From Alkalimarinus alittae (lineage in GTDB: Bacteria > Pseudomonadota > Gammaproteobacteria > Pseudomonadales > Oleiphilaceae): a stretch of 64,000 nucleotides of DNA. The number at the start of each line of letters is the position of its first letter. Position 1 is the first letter of the stretch. Under the pieces are notes generated by a model, which saw nothing but the letters and a program-made list of their open reading frames with translations, did no database searches and had not been told where the DNA came from. Positions 1 through 8,735 of this stretch are shown here, piece by piece. The position numbers were made by a program, and so were the translations under genes. Location: the NCBI RefSeq assembly GCF_026016465.1, contig NZ_CP100390.1, forward strand, positions 4,190,925-4,254,924. The letters are read 5' to 3'.

Positions 1-1256
1 ATGCGACTACAGTTTTTACCCACCGAATTAACAAACATCACCAAACTCGGAATATGATGACCCACAAATGAGATCCCTGTGGTCAGCATCGAGCAAGAAA
101 TATCCCTCGCTTCATCAACCCAGCACATTTTATTAATCAGGCCAATGTGACCATACGCAGAGCCACTCATTGGCCCCCAAATGCCGACAGGATTACCGCC
201 GAGCATCATGCCAGCACTGTAACGCATGGGCACCATCATCGTTCTATCGATTTGCATTGAGCCGTACTCTTGCACTGAACGCTTAATCGTTAACGGGTCA
301 CAAATGCGTTTACCACTCCATTCACCACCATTATTCATCATCTGGAAAAATCGAGAAATTTCTTCGGCGGTGGCAGCTAAATTACCCGCAGGAATAACCG
401 CTTCTTGAAAACGAGGGTCATTGATGACCTGCCCGATGGTCTCAGCATCCGCGCCTAATGCACGCTTGACGACCCATGATATTGGAAAGCCAAGCTTCGG
501 CCCCGTCATATAGTTTTCCGCCAACGTAGATAAATCTTTATCTTCAACCCCATACGTAAAGTATTTCATGCCCATTGGCTTGCGGATTTTTTCATCTAGG
601 TATTGTTGAATGTTCTTACCTGTAACGGTTTTAATCACTCGCTCTAAGACATACCCACCAGTAATAGCATGATAGGCAAGGTGGTCTCCATCAACGGATA
701 TAGGCTTCGCCTCGCAGAGCAAACGCCATATTTCATCGTTATCCCAGAGCACCTCAATCGGTGTATTCGGTGGAATGCCTGGTATACCGCCTCGATGGGA
801 CAGAATTTGGTGAATGGTTATATTTTTCTTGCCGTTTTGGGCAAACTCAGGACAGTAATAACTAACAGGGTCAAGCAAGCTAATACTACCGTCTTCAGCC
901 AAAATATGAACCAATAATGCAGTAACCGCCTTAGAGGCAGAGAAAAGGCAAATAGGTGTGTCAGGGGTCGCAATCGTTTTAGGCGTGTAAGGGGTGTCTA
1001 AAGGGCCATTGCCTCGCACATGACCAATAGAACGATTCAATACAATTTCGCCTTTACGCCTTAAACAAAGCTCTATCGCAGGCTGTGTACCCGTTTTGTA
1101 TAAGTTTATCACCGACTGCCATATGTCATTCACACCGTTCTCAGTCATCCCTACTGACTCAGGAGACACTTCTCGCTTATGGTCAATGGATATAATCGAA
1201 TTAAGATCACTAGGAACATCGATGGTATTTAGTATTTTTTTTAACGCTTTTTTCAT
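1..1256 (-). CDS. Serine hydrolase, beta-lactamase/class VIII esterase family (3' end outside window)
   Basis: The minus-strand frame is open from ATG 1256 to the window edge, giving 418 codons without a stop, so the C-terminus is missing. Residues 106-109 read SASK, the S-x-x-K nucleophile motif of class C beta-lactamases and EstB-type esterases; a later YHAITGGY stretch sits where the Tyr motif is expected. No signal peptide is visible, so a cytoplasmic esterase or peptidase-like hydrolase is more likely than a periplasmic beta-lactamase. GAGAAAAG lies just upstream of the ATG. The substrate cannot be told. The family is secure; the exact start could also be a GTG five codons upstream. Confidence 0.8.
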   Translation of the reverse strand, partial: MKKALKKILNTIDVPSDLNSIISIDHKREVSPESVGMTENGVNDIWQSVINLYKTGTQPAIELCLRRKGEIVLNRSIGHVRGNGPLDTPYTPKTIATPDTPICLFSASKAVTALLVHILAEDGSISLLDPVSYYCPEFAQNGKKNITIHQILSHRGGIPGIPPNTPIEVLWDNDEIWRLLCEAKPISVDGDHLAYHAITGGYVLERVIKTVTGKNIQQYLDEKIRKPMGMKYFTYGVEDKDLSTLAENYMTGPKLGFPISWVVKRALGADAETIGQVINDPRFQEAVIPAGNLAATAEEISRFFQMMNNGGEWSGKRICDPLTIKRSVQEYGSMQIDRTMMVPMRYSAGMMLGGNPVGIWGPMSGSAYGHIGLINKMCWVDEARDISCSMLTTGISFVGHHIPSLVMFVNSVGKNCSR

Positions 1257-1380
1257 CGGGTCTTTTCTCACTGATTCTAAACACAGGTTGCACACACCTC
1301 AGATGGCATAAACACTATTCAGCCATGTCTGTTAGCAACAACCGTCATAACCGCAGTTCAAATAATAACGCCTACAGATA

Positions 1381-1428
1381 CATTAGTTTCTAGGTGCATT
1401 AACTTCTAGGTACATTAGTTTCAGAATA
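1381..1428. repeat. Three 16-bp tandem repeats in a 439-bp gap
   Basis: The gap 1257-1695 holds no gene I can support. Within it CATTAGTTTCTAGGTG, CATTAACTTCTAGGTA and CATTAGTTTCAGAATA follow each other at an exact 16-bp period; the third copy is degenerate. No function is evident. The rest of the gap is AT-rich leader and promoter-type sequence for the divergent genes on each side. Confidence 0.6.
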
Positions 1429-1695
1429 TCAGGGTTTTTGGGTTTAATCATTAGACTGATTCGTGTTTTTTATAACCCATTATTAAGGAACAATGTCTTC
1501 AGTTAGCTTATCCTTGAATCTACACGACTCAGTAGGCGCTATTAGCCCTTGAGATTTGTTGCCAAATTAGAGGGAATAAAATCATCTTGACTAAAAATAC
1601 CTAAAAAGTTTATAAATGCATTTATAGCAGGCGACAACAAGCTCATTTATGATACTATTCGCACCGATTTTAATATTCACTTCAAGGAAGAAGAG

Positions 1696-2274
1696 ATGCA
1701 AGGCGCCAGTGCCCCGATACCCACATCTGAAAAAACCTTTCTCTACCTTTCCGCCGCAAAAAACCATCTAGGCCTTGTCATTACCTTTATCGTGGCACTG
1801 TTAATTCCGCTCGGCGGTATTGCGATCGGAATTGCAGGTAACGAAATACTCCTCATACCTATCATCGTTGGCCTACTGTTTTTCATCATCCCTTACTTCA
1901 TGCTCTCAATGCTTAAGTCGACTATCAAACATGAATATGAAGTCGCTCTTGTGAATCAATTTGGGATTAAAGCAACCGGTATCGTAAGCCATAAATATAT
2001 AGAGGATACCTCGCATTTTTTTGACAGAACCAAACACTACGGTGAAGATGGTGAAGAAAAATTAGGCGAAACGACCTATTTTATTGAATACAAATATGCT
2101 TACGACAAGGCCTATAAATCGGTATTTGATATTAGTAGGAAAGCGCTTTACGAAAGCATAGAGGTTGGCAGTACAGTGCCTATCAAATTGCTGGCTTCAG
2201 CACCCTGTAAATCAGCACCAAGAAGAGAAGATTTAGCAGTCGTCCATGGTTTTAACAAAGGCGACTGCCAATAA
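1696..2274 (+). CDS. Small membrane protein, DUF3592-like
   Basis: This 192-residue protein has two hydrophobic segments at about residues 25-48 and 51-73, followed by a soluble C-terminal half of about 115 residues rich in aromatic and charged residues. The pattern of two membrane helices and a domain containing a GIVSHKYIED-type strand and a V-G-x-x-V-P-I-K motif resembles DUF3592 proteins, whose function is unknown. AAGGAAGAAGAG directly before the ATG is a strong ribosome-binding site. It stands alone and converges with the PAS-GGDEF gene 12 bp downstream. The family assignment is an inference from the fold-like pattern. Confidence 0.6.
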   Translation: MQGASAPIPTSEKTFLYLSAAKNHLGLVITFIVALLIPLGGIAIGIAGNEILLIPIIVGLLFFIIPYFMLSMLKSTIKHEYEVALVNQFGIKATGIVSHKYIEDTSHFFDRTKHYGEDGEEKLGETTYFIEYKYAYDKAYKSVFDISRKALYESIEVGSTVPIKLLASAPCKSAPRREDLAVVHGFNKGDCQ

Positions 2275-2286
2275 TATTATGACATA

Positions 2287-3231
2287 CTAAGCTACACAAT
2301 CACTCTCAGCGACAATGATAGTACTCTCTGGGTAAGTAGACGCTTTTAATAACGCCTGTTCAGCCAACTCAATAAGATGGTCTACATGAAACCCCTCTTC
2401 TGGAATTTTAGTGGCAACACCAATACAGCCATATAATCTCGCTTCTATAGGGGTATTTTGTGCAAGCTCACCATCCACGACATCATTGAGTTTTGCTGCC
2501 ATGTTTTCTGCTTCTTCCCAAGCCATCCCCGTTGAAATGACAATAAACCGCTCGTCATCATACTTTGCGACTAAATCAATCCCTCGACGAAAGACTTGCC
2601 GCAATGCGTCAGCCGTATTAGCCATCAACCTGTTCGAATTATCTAACCCCCGTGACGCTTTAAAGCCTGCTAGGTTCGATATGCCTATCAAAAAAACCGA
2701 GAGAGGGCGCCGTTCTCTTAGCATTGCCAACCATTCACGTTCAGCAACCTCTTCAAAATAACTTCGGTTATACAAGGAGGTTATGCTGTCGTAGCTTGAT
2801 ACTTTAGCCTCTACATCACTTTTCTCGAACTTTATTTCAGACGCCATTAACGCCTCTACCGCTTCAACTCTTTCGCCGACATCTCGACAAGAACCGATAA
2901 AATATCGTTTCTTTTCGCCATTATATTCAAAAGGGCCACCGCTAATTTCTAGCCATTTTTGGGACCCATCTTTGCAAATAGCACTGAGGGTCACTTGTAC
3001 ACGCGAACCTTCCCCTAGCGCTTGCCGAAAAGCTTTTGCCGCGGTAGGTCTCGTTTTAGTACCCAATAGAAAACGAGATCCTTTACCAATAAGGTCTGAT
3101 TCGCTAAAGCCCGTCATTAGCTGAAATGCTTTATTCGTATAGATAATTTGATTTTTGGGTGAAATAGCATCAGTAATCACAATGCCATCACGACACCCGG
3201 CTAATGCAGCCATTAAAAGTTGTGTATCCAA
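2287..3231 (-). CDS. PAS (LOV-like) plus degenerate GGDEF protein
   Basis: A PAS domain with its PAC extension spans about residues 8-125 and a GGDEF-fold domain about 145-310. The PAS closely follows the LOV pattern, but in the segment that normally reads GRNCRFLQG this protein has GKGSRFLLG, so the photoactive Cys is Ser52. In the cyclase domain the signature GGDEF is replaced by DDERF (residues 225-229), which should abolish diguanylate cyclase activity. No EAL domain or transmembrane segment is present, so it is a soluble protein. It may bind another ligand or act as a c-di-GMP- or nucleotide-responsive partner. The architecture is clear; the role is unknown. Confidence 0.75.
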   Translation of the reverse strand: MDTQLLMAALAGCRDGIVITDAISPKNQIIYTNKAFQLMTGFSESDLIGKGSRFLLGTKTRPTAAKAFRQALGEGSRVQVTLSAICKDGSQKWLEISGGPFEYNGEKKRYFIGSCRDVGERVEAVEALMASEIKFEKSDVEAKVSSYDSITSLYNRSYFEEVAEREWLAMLRERRPLSVFLIGISNLAGFKASRGLDNSNRLMANTADALRQVFRRGIDLVAKYDDERFIVISTGMAWEEAENMAAKLNDVVDGELAQNTPIEARLYGCIGVATKIPEEGFHVDHLIELAEQALLKASTYPESTIIVAESDCVA

Positions 3232-3253
3232 GAGGAAATGTCCAATCTATCGT

Positions 3254-3297
3254 AAAAAGCCCATTCTAGCGGTTTCATTGAGAAATAGAATGGACTT
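3254..3297 (-). terminator. Rho-independent terminator after cyoE
   Basis: Read on the minus strand, CCATTCTA and TAGAATGG arms (3286-3293 and 3261-3268) form a stem extended by outer AAG/CTT pairs and followed by a run of five T. It lies 31 bp past the cyoE stop and would end the cytochrome oxidase assembly transcript before the PAS-GGDEF gene. Confidence 0.7.
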
Positions 3298-3327
3298 ATA
3301 TCATTTCACTAGCATATTAAGTGATTG

Positions 3328-4290
3328 CTAAGTTCCAATGTAAGCCACTAGATAATGATCAACTAAAAGCGCTAAGAACAACAGCATCAAATACGTAATG
3401 GAGTATTTAAATGTATTAATCGCCGCATGAGGCCGTACGTTTCTGATCATCACTACAGCCCAATAGATAAACCGTAAACCTAACGCTAATGCAGCCCCCA
3501 AATAAAGATAACCGCTCATACCGGTGATAAACGGAAACAAGCTAATTGCCAGAAGAATTAAGGTGTACAGCAAAATTTGAACTTTGGTATAGGCCTCCCC
3601 GTGCGTCACTGGCAACATGGGGATATCAGCCTTAGCATATTCCGCTTTTCGGTGTATCGCTAATGCCCAAAAATGTGGTGGCGTCCAAGCAAATATAATC
3701 AGTACCAACAACAAGCTATTGGGCTCAACAACACCGGTAACAGAGGTCCAGCCCAACAAAGGAGGTGCCGCACCGGCTAAACCACCAATGACAATATTTT
3801 GAGGAGTCGCGCGCTTTAAAAATAACGTATAAACAACGGCATAACCTATTAATGAAGCAAACGTGAGCCATGCAGTTAATGCATTAATCTGCGTGATTAA
3901 TAAGGCCATACCCGATACGCCTAGTATGGTTGAAAATAATAACGCGTGGGTCACATCTACATTACCTTTGGCTAATGGCCTATTGCGAGTACGAGACATG
4001 ATAGGATCTATTTTTCGATCGACAATATGGTTAATCGCCGCAGCCGATGCAGCCATAAGCGCAATACCTAAATTTCCGAACAGCATTACCTTCCAGTGAG
4101 GAAACGTCGGGCTAGCCAACATCATGCCGATAACAGAAGTAAGAATCATCAGAGCCACTACGTTGGGCTTACATAATTCTAGATAACTTCGCCAACTTGC
4201 CTTTACCCTATCATCATTAGAAGCCATGGTTTTTGAGCTATAGGCTGTTGGTTGAGTGGGCTGAGCCAAAGACTCTGGAATTGCTTTCAT
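3328..4290 (-). CDS. cyoE: Protoheme IX farnesyltransferase (heme O synthase)
   Basis: This 320-residue UbiA-superfamily membrane enzyme transfers farnesyl from farnesyl diphosphate to heme B, giving heme O. The first Asp-rich motif is N87-HIVDRKID-95 (NxxxDxxxD) and the second region contains YAKADIPMLP; about nine hydrophobic helices follow a roughly 30-residue hydrophilic N-terminus. The length fits CyoE/CtaB. Its start overlaps the stop of the heme A synthase gene by 4 bp, so the two are translationally coupled. Together they supply heme A to the aa3 oxidase encoded upstream in the same orientation. Confidence 0.93.
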   Translation of the reverse strand: MKAIPESLAQPTQPTAYSSKTMASNDDRVKASWRSYLELCKPNVVALMILTSVIGMMLASPTFPHWKVMLFGNLGIALMAASAAAINHIVDRKIDPIMSRTRNRPLAKGNVDVTHALLFSTILGVSGMALLITQINALTAWLTFASLIGYAVVYTLFLKRATPQNIVIGGLAGAAPPLLGWTSVTGVVEPNSLLLVLIIFAWTPPHFWALAIHRKAEYAKADIPMLPVTHGEAYTKVQILLYTLILLAISLFPFITGMSGYLYLGAALALGLRFIYWAVVMIRNVRPHAAINTFKYSITYLMLLFLALLVDHYLVAYIGT

Positions 4291-5438
4291 GAGGTCACCT
4301 CTGCGTTTTTCGCAAATTGTGGTGCTTTTGTTTTTGTTATATTTAGATAAGTTTGACCTAGCTCAGCCTGATGCGCATCACTCTGATACGCGCCATAAAG
4401 CTTAAAATTTAAGTACACGAGACTGAGTAGCAGCACCGCGCCACCCGCGTTATGCGCAACTGCGACAGGTAAAGGAATAAGCCAAAGTACATTAATAATG
4501 CCTAGACTAACCTGCACCGTTAGTGCCGCTAATACCAATAAAATCGCCATTTTAGCGGGTCGAGCTGAACGACCCCATAACCGCCATGACATCAAAACAA
4601 GGTAAACGGTGAGCAACAACGCACCGACCCGATGAACCATTTGAATCGCAACGCGTGATTCGCCGTCCATCAATCCCCCCAAGTAATTAGGGCCAATTGA
4701 CTGAAACAGATTAAAGCCTGCCTGTAAGTTCATTTCGGGCCACCATGCCCCCTGACACGTTGGGAAATCAGGACACGCGACGGCGGCATAATTAGAAGCC
4801 GTCCACGCCCCCAAAAACACCTGTATAACGACCAATACTAGACCGGTTACGGCCCAAGGTGAAAACCGCATTTGTTTGACAAAAGACCGATCAATACTTG
4901 GGCTTTGATTAGACTGATTCAACACCCGCAACGTTAACAAGAACAATAATGAAAGCGTTGCAAACCCGCCCAACAAATGGCCTGACACGACTTGCGGCCA
5001 GAGCTTTAACGTGACCGTCCACATACCAAACAGTCCTTGGCATATTACCAACAACACCAAAAATAGTGGCAGTTTTAAGGGCGGCCGCTGGCTGGTTTGA
5101 TGCTCGCGATGCTCTTTTTGAAAGCGCCTAAAATAACGCACGCAGAGCACCGCTTGTATCACTATCAATAACCCCAGCCCACTCGCAAAGTAACGGTGTA
5201 TCATTTCTGGCCAGCCTTTATGAGCTTCAACGGGAGACTCAGGAAAACGCGCTTCGGCTACTTTTACATCATCTACATGTTCGGGCACGGTTAGAAATCC
5301 ATAACAACCGGGCCAATCTGGACAGCCAAGCCCGGCATCTTTAAGCCTTGTGTATGCCCCCAACGCCACCACAATAGCCGCTAACAGCGTAGTAATCACT
5401 GCCATTCGCCTGATAGTGGTTGTCATTCCCTTTTCCAT
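4287..5438 (-). CDS. ctaA: Heme A synthase (COX15/CtaA)
   Basis: A 383-residue polytopic inner-membrane protein of the COX15/CtaA family, which oxidises the methyl group of heme O to the formyl of heme A. The N-terminal helix is followed by a Cys-containing periplasmic loop (GLGCPDWPGCYGFL), a family hallmark, and a second such loop reads AACPDFPTCQGAWWPE. Conserved His residues lie in HKGWPEMIHR, SGHLLGG, MVHRVGA and AVAHNAGG. AAGGTG precedes ATG 5438. It overlaps cyoE by 4 bp. The two CPDxPxC loops suggest the internally duplicated four-helix architecture known for the family. Confidence 0.93.
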   Translation of the reverse strand: MEKGMTTTIRRMAVITTLLAAIVVALGAYTRLKDAGLGCPDWPGCYGFLTVPEHVDDVKVAEARFPESPVEAHKGWPEMIHRYFASGLGLLIVIQAVLCVRYFRRFQKEHREHQTSQRPPLKLPLFLVLLVICQGLFGMWTVTLKLWPQVVSGHLLGGFATLSLLFLLTLRVLNQSNQSPSIDRSFVKQMRFSPWAVTGLVLVVIQVFLGAWTASNYAAVACPDFPTCQGAWWPEMNLQAGFNLFQSIGPNYLGGLMDGESRVAIQMVHRVGALLLTVYLVLMSWRLWGRSARPAKMAILLVLAALTVQVSLGIINVLWLIPLPVAVAHNAGGAVLLLSLVYLNFKLYGAYQSDAHQAELGQTYLNITKTKAPQFAKNAEVTS

Positions 5439-5494
5439 TTCAACACCTTATTCACTGCGAGCTTTTTACTATGTTCTTTATTTCGCTATAAGAC

Positions 5495-6205
5495 TTAGCC
5501 AATATTTGACAATTTCAATAACCGCTTCATGTCTTTTAAGATCTCTTTGCCATGGCGATCGGCTTCGTATCTCAAAATCACATTACCGAGTGGATCAACA
5601 ACCCAAATACTCCAGTTATCAATGGTTTCCCCATTCATTTTGTCGGTATTAGCATTCGCCACTCGCCCTGCAGAAAACCGTTGTAACGTTTCAGTGTTTA
5701 CCGAAGCCAACGCCAACATAGGGTATTGCGGGGCAATCACTTTCGAGAGTGAATTGATATCATCACTACTCGCTAGCACTCTCGTCACGCGCTCAGATTC
5801 TTTTCCTAGCGCAATATTAACTTGCCGCACGGTATAAAGGGCTTTCTGACAAGCTTCACTGCAATCCTGATTACCTGTCACTAATAAAACCCACTTGCTT
5901 TCAGTGGCGTCTTTATCAGCATCAGCCGAGAGTAAATCCCACTTCAATGGTCGAGCGCCGGGCTCATCCAGTGAAAAATGCTGTTCCAATGGCGCGCCTT
6001 GCGAGTCGATGGCTTGTAACTCCGCAATATGAATAGGCGGCCATATCAGCTCGCCATTATTGGTTGAACCTGAAGGTACCCCCCAACCAGCAAAATACAT
6101 CGAGGTCGCGGCCGCCATCGGCACAAACACAATGGAAAACAAGCCTAAGAGTTTAAGTCGATTGATGCGGATCGTTTTGCGGGTCAGATTTGTCTCAACT
6201 GTCAT
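5495..6205 (-). CDS. SCO-like membrane-anchored thioredoxin-fold protein of the cox cluster
   Basis: There is one N-terminal transmembrane helix (about residues 20-40), then a periplasmic domain. The stretch WVLLVTGNQDCSEACQKALY carries a CxxxC pair like the copper-binding motif of SCO1/SenC, and the C-terminal NWSIWVVDPLGNVILRY resembles the SCO/thioredoxin strand-loop-strand. This position between surf1 and cox15 is occupied in pseudomonads by a similar uncharacterised protein. A role in copper delivery or thiol handling during CuA assembly is inferred. I chose ATG 6205, with GAGGTTG nine bases upstream, over an in-frame TTG at 6217; it overlaps the surf1 end by 11 bp. Confidence 0.7.
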   Translation of the reverse strand: MTVETNLTRKTIRINRLKLLGLFSIVFVPMAAATSMYFAGWGVPSGSTNNGELIWPPIHIAELQAIDSQGAPLEQHFSLDEPGARPLKWDLLSADADKDATESKWVLLVTGNQDCSEACQKALYTVRQVNIALGKESERVTRVLASSDDINSLSKVIAPQYPMLALASVNTETLQRFSAGRVANANTDKMNGETIDNWSIWVVDPLGNVILRYEADRHGKEILKDMKRLLKLSNIG

Positions 6206-6962
6206 GGGTTTTTTCAACCTCTGTTGTATTGTTTTTTTTAATCGCTATGGCTGTCATGACCACTAGCACAAACGCCAGCGAAAACCATTGAACCGCATAG
6301 CCAAAATGTTTGTCAGATGACATTATTGATACGCGCCAACCGGTTTTTAATGCGCCAGGCTGTTCATCATCAATCAGCCGCAGCGTAAATGGATAGATAT
6401 CTTGCTTTAGCTCTGCCATAAGACCTGTCATATCGAGCGCCTGAATACGCTTTGGCCACTGCAGGGTTGTGGGGTTATCAGCCAGCGTGAAGGCTTGAGT
6501 ATTTTTGTAATAGACGGAGCCGGTAATCTCCACATCGCCTAATACGGGCTCAATATCCGGCCACTGATCCCGGTAAAGAGGTGCTTTAACCCACCCCCGA
6601 TTTACCCACACCGCCTGACCATTATCTGTTCTGAACAAGTTAATCACTTCGTAACCCACATGTCCGTTGCGCGTTCGATTATCGAGCAGTAGATAGACCT
6701 TGCGATCAAATCGTCCTCTCGTATCGACGTTCTTATAATTCCACTGTTCTGCCGCTGCGGAGTCATGCCAGTCAACAGTATTGAGGTCTGTTAGCTCTAT
6801 ATGTTGCTCTTGGCGACCTTCTGCCTGCTGCTTAATAAGCGCTTTTTTTTCATCTCCACGGTTGAGTTGCCATACCCCTAACCCCACTAATAGCGGCGTC
6901 ATCAATAGCGCAAAGATCATCAGCCCTAATGTTCCTTTTGTGCATCTATTCCTTCTTACCAT
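6195..6962 (-). CDS. SURF1-family cytochrome oxidase assembly protein
   Basis: SURF1 proteins aid heme A insertion into subunit I. The protein shows the family topology: an N-terminal transmembrane helix followed by LGVWQLNRGDEK, a large periplasmic domain with ARGxxD-like segments (TRGRFD, LLLDNRTRNGHVGYEVINLF, VWVNRGWV), and a C-terminal helix near HFGYAVQWFSLA. ATG 6962 gives a typical N-terminus; a GTG at 6989 would add nine residues, and neither has a good ribosome-binding site. The gene sits between the DUF2909 gene (opposite strand) and the SCO-like gene, inside the oxidase cluster. Confidence 0.88.
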   Translation of the reverse strand: MVRRNRCTKGTLGLMIFALLMTPLLVGLGVWQLNRGDEKKALIKQQAEGRQEQHIELTDLNTVDWHDSAAAEQWNYKNVDTRGRFDRKVYLLLDNRTRNGHVGYEVINLFRTDNGQAVWVNRGWVKAPLYRDQWPDIEPVLGDVEITGSVYYKNTQAFTLADNPTTLQWPKRIQALDMTGLMAELKQDIYPFTLRLIDDEQPGALKTGWRVSIMSSDKHFGYAVQWFSLAFVLVVMTAIAIKKNNTTEVEKTHDS

Positions 6963-7013
6963 TAATTTACAACTATACTGAGATAACACTGATTACGACT
7001 AGGCCAATACAAA

Positions 7014-7223
7014 ATGCTTAAGATCCTTATTGTGGTACTGTTATTTGCGATTATCATCAGCCTCTTCAGTGGGCTTGTCTTTCTTGTAAAAGATGACGGA
7101 AAGTCCACTCGAACCGTTAATGCGCTAACCGTTCGGGTGACACTATCCGTATTACTATTGGCATTGCTGGTTTATGCGGTCTTGAGCGGGCAACTTCCTA
7201 TAAACCCGTCACCCATCAGGTAA
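7014..7223 (+). CDS. DUF2909 twin-transmembrane small protein
   Basis: This 69-residue protein has two hydrophobic helices (about 3-25 and 42-62) joined by a short hydrophilic loop with KDDGKSTRTVNAL, the DUF2909 layout. A gene of this family is regularly found between coxC and surf1 in gammaproteobacterial oxidase clusters, so a role in oxidase assembly is likely though unproven. It is encoded on the opposite strand to all its oxidase neighbours. It diverges from surf1 and converges with coxC, leaving only 6 bp before the coxC stop. Confidence 0.8.
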   Translation: MLKILIVVLLFAIIISLFSGLVFLVKDDGKSTRTVNALTVRVTLSVLLLALLVYAVLSGQLPINPSPIR

Positions 7224-7229
7224 CGGTCG

Positions 7230-8117
7230 CTAGATAACATAAACAAAAATAAACAGCCCTAACCACACCACATCAACAAAGTGCCAATACCAGCTAGCCG
7301 CCTCAAAACCAAAGTGGTTTTCATTATCAAAGTGCCCTTTTAGAATGCGCACGAACATAATGAATAACATCAGCGTTCCCAATGTCACGTGCGCCCCATG
7401 AAACCCTGTTAACATAAAGAACGTCGAACCATAAATACCCGATCGTAGCGTCAGATCGAGTGTGGTATAGGCTTCGATATACTCTTCAATTTGAAAGAAT
7501 AAAAAGATCGCACCCAACAATATGGTCGCAGCTAACCATAGTTTAAGCTGTGTTCGGTTGTTCTTTTTTAAGGCTTTATGAGCGATGGTAATGGTGACAC
7601 TTGAGCTCACTAGCAACAGCGTGTTTATTAAAGGCAGATGCCAAGGATCAATCGTCGCTTTAGCACTGGGGAAAAGTTCAGGGTTCGGAGTTTGCAATAA
7701 CGGCCACACCGCTTCGAAGCCTGGCCATAACATCGCTGATGATCCCCTTTCGCCTTCACCCCCTAACCACGGCACGGCAAATACCCGCGCATAGAACAAT
7801 GCACCAAAAAACGCGGCAAAGAACATCACTTCAGAAAAAATAAACCAGCTCATCCCCCAACGGAACGAGCGATCCATTTGATGACTATACATACCACTGC
7901 GGCTTTCTTGCACCACATTGCCAAACCAACCAAACAGCATATAGGCCATCACAATAGACCCTGCTAGAAATATTAACCAAGAGCCGCCGGTATCTCGGCC
8001 TGCTGAACTGTCGTTCATTATTGACCCTGCACCAAATAAGGTGAGAGCCAAACCGATGGTCGCAATGATGGGCCACTTACTTTGTGCGGGCACATAGTAT
8101 GACTGTGGTGTGGTCAT
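7230..8117 (-). CDS. coxC: Cytochrome c oxidase subunit III
   Basis: A 295-residue heme-copper oxidase subunit III. Seven hydrophobic helices are visible, with family segments SWFIFSEVMFFAAFFGALFY (Glu of helix III), FFQIEEYIEAY, GFHGAHVTLGTLML and the C-terminal SWYWHFVDVVWLGLFIFVY. The subunit stabilises subunit I and its proton uptake. GGAGG precedes the ATG. It follows cox11 by 45 bp in the same transcript direction. The length and these motifs leave little doubt. Confidence 0.95.
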   Translation of the reverse strand: MTTPQSYYVPAQSKWPIIATIGLALTLFGAGSIMNDSSAGRDTGGSWLIFLAGSIVMAYMLFGWFGNVVQESRSGMYSHQMDRSFRWGMSWFIFSEVMFFAAFFGALFYARVFAVPWLGGEGERGSSAMLWPGFEAVWPLLQTPNPELFPSAKATIDPWHLPLINTLLLVSSSVTITIAHKALKKNNRTQLKLWLAATILLGAIFLFFQIEEYIEAYTTLDLTLRSGIYGSTFFMLTGFHGAHVTLGTLMLFIMFVRILKGHFDNENHFGFEAASWYWHFVDVVWLGLFIFVYVI

Positions 8118-8162
8118 GGAGCCTCCTATTATTATTTTGCTTTTATACTCGCTTATGTATCC

Positions 8163-8729
8163 CTAACCAGCCTTATCTGACTCTGTAACTATCTGGGCTT
8201 CAGGCTGATCAAACAAAGTATAAGAAAGTGTCAGTTTGGTCAGGTATTCAGGAAGATCTTTATCTACTACAAACCTCAAGGGCATACGGGCCTCTTCGCC
8301 CGCTTTTAGCGTTTGTTGTGTAAAACAAAAACACTCGACTTTATGAAAGAAGTCCGTCCCTTCATTGGGTGATAAACTCGGTACAGCCTGAGCTACCATA
8401 TCGCGAGAAGTCGGGTTACGCGCAATAAAGTCCACCTGCATCATCTCGCCGGGGTGAACCTCCACCTGACTGATCTCTGGCTTAAAGTGCCAGGGCATCG
8501 CCTCATTGTTTTGAGTCACAAACTGCACCTTAACCAACCTGGTTAAGTCTGTGTCCAACTCACCGGACTGCAGTACATACTTAGGCCCCGTTTTGCCATT
8601 AATGCCGGTTAATTCACAAAACACGTTATACAAAGGCACGAGGGCAAAACCAAAACCAAACATCCCCACAACAACGACCAGCGCTATCAGCACTGTTCGT
8701 TTATTTTTAGACGCTGATTGACCGCTCAT
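8163..8729 (-). CDS. ctaG: Cytochrome oxidase copper chaperone CtaG/Cox11
   Basis: This 188-residue protein has one N-terminal membrane anchor (about 10-32) and a periplasmic immunoglobulin-like domain. The copper-binding motif CFCF in KVECFCFTQQTLKAGE is present, and the conserved FVxVxxxN-type core appears as VKVQFVTQNN. Cox11 delivers copper to the CuB site of subunit I. The gene lies 6 bp after coxA and before coxC, which is the usual order for this operon type. Confidence 0.93.
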   Translation of the reverse strand: MSGQSASKNKRTVLIALVVVVGMFGFGFALVPLYNVFCELTGINGKTGPKYVLQSGELDTDLTRLVKVQFVTQNNEAMPWHFKPEISQVEVHPGEMMQVDFIARNPTSRDMVAQAVPSLSPNEGTDFFHKVECFCFTQQTLKAGEEARMPLRFVVDKDLPEYLTKLTLSYTLFDQPEAQIVTESDKAG

Positions 8730-8735
8730 ATTGGG

